Assembly (NCBI GenBank): GCA_914767885.1
Contig: CAJZBQ010000030.1
Span: forward strand, 682,001 to 746,000
DNA: 64,000 bases
From: Blepharisma stoltei
Taxonomy: Eukaryota > Ciliophora > Heterotrichea > Heterotrichida > Blepharismidae
Direction: 5' to 3'
The notes beneath the pieces are model-generated. The model did not search any database and was not told the origin of the DNA. It saw only the letters and a program-made list of their open reading frames with translations. The translations under genes and the position numbers were made by a program. Shown here piece by piece: positions 58,501 to 64,000 of this stretch (positions are counted from its first letter, which is position 1; each line of letters begins with the position of its first letter).

Positions 58501-61361
58501 GCTTCTTTGTTGTCTTCGAATTTTGTGATGATATTATAAATTTTTTGTTCAGAGTTTTTAGTATTGCCTAAGTCAAAAATTTCTGAGCAATGCTGGCTGT
58601 AGCCAGTGATTACCCAGTCTTTGTTCATTATAACTATTTCGTATTTTGGGTTTGTAGGCTTTATGATTGCTGATAAGAAAGGAGGCTGCCCGTCGTTAGG
58701 GACGACTTTTACTAGAAGTCTTCCTTCAAAAATATTGTTGTTTTTGTTAGCGAAATACAAGATAAGGTGCTGATTGTCTATAATTGAGTAATTTCCGGAC
58801 TCATGGAATTTCTTAATATATTCGTCGTGGGACTCTGAAAATGGGGATGGGATTATTAATGAAATGTTACGACCGATCAACTCAGCTGATAAATATCCTA
58901 AAAGCTGACAAGCTGATGCATTAGCCTTTTGGATTTCACCTAAAGTTTCAAAATCTCCAGAAACCCTAATAATTGCGTTGTCAGCGTCAAAAAAGGATAG
59001 AGGCTGATTTAAGCTGTTCATGACGTTTGCATTGAGGTTTTTCTGTTGGGCTTCTTCTTGCATTTCAGCCTTATTCAAGTACCTTTGTCCCATTTCTGAA
59101 AAATTGTTTAAGCTGCTTAAAAACCAGCCATACATTCTTAGTGCCTGAGTATTCTTTGAGTTCAGCTTCAGCAATTTTTGATAGTTTCCTTTAGCAACAA
59201 TAATCATTTTTGCAGTTTCTCCTGCTAATTTGCTCAATTTTTGGATTTTTGGAGCTTTGGACTCAAGTTCAGCCCAGAAATAAAACTGAGACCTTGTTAC
59301 AGATTCGTCATTTTTCTGAGCGTTCTGGAAGGCTTTTTCGAATAATTCGTAGTCATAAGCATCATCTTTCATATGAGCTTTATAGAAGCTTTCTGAGGTT
59401 TTTCTGAAGTGGTAAAGCATATATTGGGAGTCTAATTTGCTGGCAATCATAGTCCCTTTAAAGCATTGGACCATAGATAAAATATAATTTTCAAAAATAT
59501 GCAATTGGATCAGCCCTGACCACAAATATAAAAATTCCGCATTTGGGAATTTTTTGAACGCTTCGTTATATACAGTTTCAATTTCAGTAAAAGTTTCAGC
59601 CTGCAACGCTTTAAGCTCCTCATTTTCTTCTTCATTATTAGCACCATAAATTGATTTAGCATATTTGCTTTTAGCTTCTTCTAGCTTCAGTACAAGCATT
59701 CTTACCTTGATTTCTACCTGATAAGATGGTGCATACTTTTTTATCAGAACCTTTAAATGTCATGGCATTTTGCCGAATTTTTGTTCTCGTTTTATATCTG
59801 GTCAAAATTTAGCGTCTTTTTAGGCAAATGTCTTACAATAAAAAATTTTCAACCAATTTAACCCAATACATGCCTCTCTATCAAAAAACCTGTAATTAAA
59901 AGACAAGCAGCCCTGATAAGGATTGGTTAATTGCTGGATTTTTTTCTCAGCTAAATTTTTGCACCTTTTGTTCATAGCAAGCTGAGTAATCTGTATTAAG
60001 CAAGGAGTAAGGAAGTAAAACAGCATAGTGACTGAAGAATTCGTTTGGTCAGTGCTTTTAAAGAACTCTCCAATTATCATACAAAAAACAGCTGAAGTAA
60101 ACGAAACAATTGCGCCTAAGCGGATATGGCACATACGAAGGTTATAATAAGGCACATATTGGATCATAGCGTAGCTTATGATAATTCCAAGAGCCAAGCA
60201 TACAATTAAAAACAAAATGACTTTTCCTGCTGTTGTAATAAAATAGTAGGAAAAAATCAAGCCGACATATGAGCTTAATCTTAAGAGCTTGAGTCTGCAG
60301 TGGGGTTTTCCCATAAAGCCGCCACAGATTTGGCAAAAATCGAAATACAGCATAGAGCAGAGAATAATGACTCCGAAATAGACAACACTTCCAGCGACAT
60401 AAATCATCATAAATTGATACCCAACTGGCAAGTCTAAACAGTTATCATCAGTTGCAATAGAGCATCTTATAGCAAAAGCTAAGGTGTCGATGATTGGGAT
60501 AAACAGCAGATTTGTCATCAAAGTTATCAAGGCTTTAAGGATCTTTACTCCAAAAAACCCTTTTTGCTCACTGATGGGTTAATTTTTTTTTTTAAAAAAT
60601 TTATATATAAATTTTTTATAAAATTTTTATGGAATTTAAAAAAATCCCACTTCTCAAAAATTTGAAGGCAAATATTAATTTAATTTGGATAAATTTATGT
60701 TTTAAAACACAATTTGTTTTTAAATTAAACAGAATTAGCTCGAGATTTCATAATACTAGTTGTCACTTATATATCAAAATTTTCCCCATATAAAAATTTT
60801 CTATTAAAAAAATTTTTGTTCGCTCACGGAGGGTGGATTTTTGGGTAAAAATAGAGATTTTTCTAATGGTTTTATTCGCTCAGGGAAGGGGGGAGTTAGC
60901 AGAAAGCTCATAATAGAGGAAAAATTTTTATTTTCTATAGCAATAAACACACCAATCCCTACAAGAGACGCCAGTAAAAATCCTCATATCCCAAGCAAAA
61001 CCATGAAGCCAGTGATACTGCCTCTCAGATATCGGTCAACTCTGAAAACCCAGCACACATCAATAAGTCAATTGGTTTGGGACAAATTTCAAGGACTATC
61101 GCTATCATATGGTCCCAGCTTATTATAACTTCCATCATTAAGTACAAGGGTTAGAAGCTGAAGGCCTTCAATCGCAATCATAACCATGTGGTAATGAATA
61201 GGGATGGCAACCTTTAAGGTGTTAAGTCTGAAAAATAATGAAAAAAGCCTTGATTTGAGGAGCTTTAAAATTTGGTCTTTGGAGTCCCCGCTGGCCTCTT
61301 CATTTTCTTCTTCGTCACCGTGGTTTTTCAAATATTCAATTTCGTCAACGTGACCTTGCAT
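55558..61361 (-). CDS. TmcB-like multi-pass PAS/TPR membrane protein B
   Basis: About 1800 residues; a paralogue of the gene at 25630-31704. ATG 61361 (MQGHVDEIEYLKNHGDEEEN) opens the polytopic N-part, which crosses a MITE (60546-60896) in frame at IMSFLL to KILKALITLM. A TAA at 59820-22 is removed by a possible 21-nt GT-AG intron (59816-59836). Next come TPR-like helices (VYNEAFKKFPNAEFLYLWSG), a PAS domain (IRVSGDFETLGEIQKANASA, YLSAELIGRNISLIIPSPF), an acidic Ser/Glu region with a run of nine Glu, and the C-terminal membrane part (FKLTLILTIIVLIVTSIMTF, IVAIMLILVSILLLCFCAGF). The frame changes near 56250-56306 before ITGVGYKYVVPMGQ; a ~32-bp removal or sequencing error is needed there. Confidence 0.82.
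59816..59836 (-). other. candidate 21-nt intron
   Basis: Minus-strand GTAAGACATTTGCCTAAAAAG contains the only stop in an otherwise open frame; removal joins WLKIFY to YAKFWPDIKREQ. It is longer than the other introns here. Confidence 0.55.
60546..60896. mobile_element. MITE family 1, IES in TmcB-like gene B
   Basis: A 351-bp copy lies between TA at 60546-47 and TA at 60897-98; the left cap is eroded (ACTCCAAAAAACCC). Removal keeps the frame in a membrane segment. Confidence 0.9.
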
Positions 61362-62243
61362 TTATATTTATATAATGAAAATCAGAAACATAAAGCATTC
61401 TTTAAGGAGTTTATTAAATTATTAAGAAAAGCCGAGGATTAGTGATATGGTTAAAATATAATTAAGAGGTTTTTTCAGTAAAGCAGGGGTTATGATAGTT
61501 AATGGAATAAAAAACAATTTATTAATGTATAGCGAGATCTGCGATTGGCTTGTGTCTTTCCTGATGCCTCCTGAGGAAGTATGGTGGGATTTAACTATAA
61601 ATGACGGTAAGCCAGCTTATGATTGCAATTCTGCAATATTTATCGGATTAAGTCCTTAAAGCTGTTTTGCCAGCAATATTGGGAAAACCAACTCCTCAGT
61701 TGCCTCAGGAGATTTATTAAGAGAGTAAGCAATAATATAAGCTATTAAGATGATAGATAAACTTATCTGATGAAAAATAATGCAGCATCATGTAATGCTA
61801 GCCAGCAGATGTGCACACATTAATTCTGAACATCCAAAATATAAGACATACGGCTCCAAGTCAAATGACCATGTATTTTGGAAATGTGGCATTCCTAGGG
61901 GAAAATTGTTCGAAGCATTTTTTATAGTGAGACATTTGACTAAAAAGTCGTTAATTTTCACAATATTTAAAAATTTTCGACAAAGTTTTCCTCGATGAAA
62001 TACACTCTATTAAAATGCACGATCATTGGACCTGCACCCAGACATACGATCTGATTTATTTATAAATTTCTGATAGCTTTTTAAGCCATAAAACTATCCT
62101 CAACTCTTATAGATTCCAAATACAAAATTTTTTTAATTTTTAATTGCTTCTTATCTAACAAATTTTATTTATAAATAAAAATCAGAAATTTCTGTTATTA
62201 AATAAAAATACTTTTAAAAGAATTATTCAGCAAATATCATCTA
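61362..62243. other. gene-free region with element remnants
   Basis: No gene is seen. CGATCATTGGACCTGCACCC at 62020-62039 is the near inverse of the end of the element at 40968, and GAGACATTTGACTAAAAAGTCG at about 61930 resembles its inner part. Around 61568-61710 CCTCCTGAGGAAG and CCTCAGGAGATT form inverted copies. 62100-62230 is AT-rich with inverted TTTATAAATAAAAATCAGAAA. Confidence 0.45.
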
Positions 62244-64000
62244 TTATCCAGCATTAATTCGCATTAAAGACTTGACATCTTTTTGTAATTGCAAAACTGT
62301 TTGCAGTTCTATGATACCTTTTTCAAGATCGTTGAGCTGTATTTCTTTCGCTTTTATGTCTTCTTCTGCAGTCTCAATAACTCTTTGGATTTCTGGTTTA
62401 GCGCTTAGCTGGAAATGGATGCTTTCTAGGCTAGAAGAAATTAATGGCACTGGAGATTCGTCTGAAAGCATTTCAATGACAGTGCTAAGCTCCACGACTT
62501 GATGCTTTAATTTTGATATTGAGTTATACTGAAAAAAATTAAATTATAAATTTTAAAAAACAATAAAATATCCTAAATTATAAAGAAAATATGATATAAA
62601 ACTTTATAATTATTATTAATATAATTTAGTGTATGATAAATCACTTCAAAGTTCTTGATTCATTTTTCAACCCCCTTAGCGTGTTTTCCATCACAAAGAG
62701 CCTTAACTCTTTATTAAAGCATTCATTTTTTCGCTCTTTTTCTTCTTTTCGCTTCATTTTAAGCTCAAAGTCAATTTGTCTTAGCTTTGCTTGTGAAGCG
62801 GACAAGGTATCTCTTGTTTCTTCACTATTAGATCCCAAGCTTTCTCTATCATAACTGGTCATATCATTTTGCAGTGCTTGAATTTTCAGGTCATTTATGC
62901 TTTTTTATATCATTAAAATACAATCCACCAAATAAAACCCCTATTTTTTCTCCAAATCTATGATAAATTTCCAATAAAATCTTCAAATCTCCCTAATTAA
63001 TTTACATTTTTTTGAACAGCATGAGATTCCAAGGCAATTTTCTGCTGTTTTTCTTCAAGTCTCTTCAAATTTTGGTTTGCTTTGTGGATATCTTCATCAA
63101 GCCTCAAAATATTATTTCTCAATTTTACACGCAACGTTCGCTCTTGTGCTAGCTGGCCGAACTAAATAGAAAGTTACAAATAAGCCTCCCTTCCATTTGG
63201 TTCGGCCAATCCATTTTGGCCGAACCAAGTGGGAAGTTTTGCCTCTATCCCTAGCCAAATCGGGCTATTTACAGGATATGCCTATAGCTGTTTTTTGGGT
63301 CTCATCAGGTGTCGAAATAATTTTGTATTCATGGTCTTGGAATTTTATTTCGCTATCTTCTGGGACTTCTGGAAGTGGCTGCTTTTCTGTTGTTAAATTT
63401 GCAGTAGGGCGGGATGGAGGGTGTTGCCGCATCCAAGTGTGCTCAAGGAGCTCTTCAATTGTTATTCTTTCTGCTGGATTTGGCCTTAATAGTCTTCTAA
63501 CTAGATCTTTTGCAGCTACTGGGAAGCTTTTAGGGAAGCCTATTTTTACTGCTTTAATTTTGGCGAAGAGCTCGGTTTGGCTTTTTGATTGGAATGGAGC
63601 GTTTCCAGTTAGTAGCTCAAATAATAGAACTCCAAGGTTCCAAATGTCAAGTCTGGTGTCATGTCCGCTCCTATCAATCATTTCTGGTGCTAGATATTCC
63701 AAGGTCCCACAGTAGTTGATCTTTTGGTCTGTATTTTTTTTATAAAAAAAATTTAAATAAATATATTTATTCTGTAGAAATTAGTTGATCTTTCTCCTTC
63801 ACTGAAGCTTGACCAGCCAAAATCTCCTAATTTAGCTCTCCCATCCCCATCTAAAAATATATTTTCCGGCTTAATATCTCTATGAATAATTGGCGGATCT
63901 CTCGTATGCAGGTATTGCACTGCTAAAGCAAGTTCTCTTAAATATTGAGCAGCTGTCGGTTCATCAAAGCTTTTTAGTTTCACAACTTTATTGAAAAGTG
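62244..64000 (-). CDS. Aurora-like Ser/Thr kinase with C-terminal coiled coil (5' end beyond window)
   Basis: The visible part starts inside the kinase N-lobe/C-lobe border. Catalytic loop HRDIKPENIFLDG, DFG-W (KLGDFGWSS, the Aurora hallmark), activation segment ERSTNFYCGTLEYLAPEM (restored across a 62-bp IES), DIWNLGVLLFELLTGNAPF, RLLRPNPAERITIEELLEHTW. Three more IESs (127, 107, 100 bp) separate a C-terminal extension of about 190 residues that is coiled coil: TLRVKLRNNILRLDEDIHKA, NLKRLEEKQQKIAL, KLRQIDFELKMKRKEEKERK, EDIKAKEIQLNDLEKGIIEL, ending INAG-TAA. Auroras drive mitotic spindle and chromosome events, but they lack this tail, so it is Aurora-like rather than a strict orthologue. Exon lengths sum to whole codons. 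Confidence 0.88.
62527..62626. other. 100-bp TA-bounded IES in kinase gene
   Basis: Between TA at 62527-28 and 62627-28. Removal joins LKWFIIH to YNSISKLKHQVV. Confidence 0.85.
62896..63002. other. 107-bp TA-bounded IES in kinase gene
   Basis: Between TA at 62896-97 and 63003-04. Removal joins SHAVQKNV to NDLKIQALQND in frame. Confidence 0.85.
63150..63276. other. 127-bp TA-bounded IES with an internal hairpin, in kinase gene
   Basis: Contains an almost perfect palindrome (CCCTTCCATTTGGTTCGGCC ... GGCCGAACCAAGTGGGAAG, 63188-63236). Removal between TA at 63150-51 and 63277-78 joins KTAIGI to AQERTLRVK in frame. Confidence 0.82.
63713..63774. other. 62-bp TA-bounded IES in kinase activation segment
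   Basis: Shortest IES here. AT-rich; both borders also share AGATCAACTA. Removal between TA at 63713-14 and 63775-76 restores STNFYCGTLEYLAPEM. Confidence 0.88.

Overview
The window reads as germline (micronuclear) DNA of a heterotrich ciliate, most likely Blepharisma or a close relative. TGA is used as tryptophan in almost every gene, while TAA and TAG stay stops. Seven introns can be placed: six are exactly 15 nt (GT...AG) and one candidate is 21 nt. Most genes are cut by inserted DNA whose removal, usually leaving one TA, restores the frame and a recognisable domain. These are internally eliminated sequences (IESs). Known biology of Blepharisma fits: UGA = Trp, 15-16 nt introns, TA-bounded IESs and a germline full of pogo-derived MITEs. 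The species call is inference; code, introns and frame restoration are read directly.

Layout. 1-735: mitochondrial EF-Tu (partial, -). 1048-3333: copine (-). 3438-5994: TROVE/vWA Ro60-like protein (-). 5995-8554: gene-free block of AT-rich DNA and nested repeats. 8555-12858: Slo-type K+ channel with five insertions (-). 12981-13814: Tim44/mL45-like mitochondrial protein (-). 14028-15275: SLC35F6-like transporter (+). 15396-18032: TPR protein (+). 18322-19849: DHHC palmitoyltransferase (-). 19908-20747: SUN protein (-). 20883-22049: three-repeat unknown protein (-). 22321-25496: PX protein split by a 1.4-kb transposon (+). 25630-31704: TmcB-like PAS membrane protein (+). 32831-33851: START protein (+). 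33950-35356: ankyrin protein (+). 35357-39509: gene-free repeat block including a 2.4-kb nested transposon. 39510-41203: methylmalonate-semialdehyde dehydrogenase (+). 41338-42426: FHA protein (+). 42561-47623: FAN/NSMAF-like BEACH-WD40 protein (-). 48158-50444: WD40-HMG protein (+). 50477-51845: phosphoglycerate kinase (-). 52107-53613: MFS transporter (+). 53702-54580: F-box coiled-coil protein (-). 54717-55529: Frag1/DRAM-like membrane protein (+). 55558-61361: second TmcB-like protein (-). 62244-64000: Aurora-like kinase with coiled-coil tail (partial, -).

The genes are ordinary eukaryotic housekeeping, membrane and signalling genes with no operon logic; intergenic gaps are short except where repeats sit. 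The unusual content is the mobile fraction: a dominant MITE family (TIR CTCCGTGAGCGAACAAA), two other CTCCCCC-ended MITE families, SINE-like retroposons with 9-17 bp target duplications and a shared CATTTTATTT-type tail, larger TIR elements with 8- or 9-bp duplications, a foldback element, and many unique 62-127 bp IESs. Nested insertions give empty-site comparisons inside the window that fix the exact insertion points.
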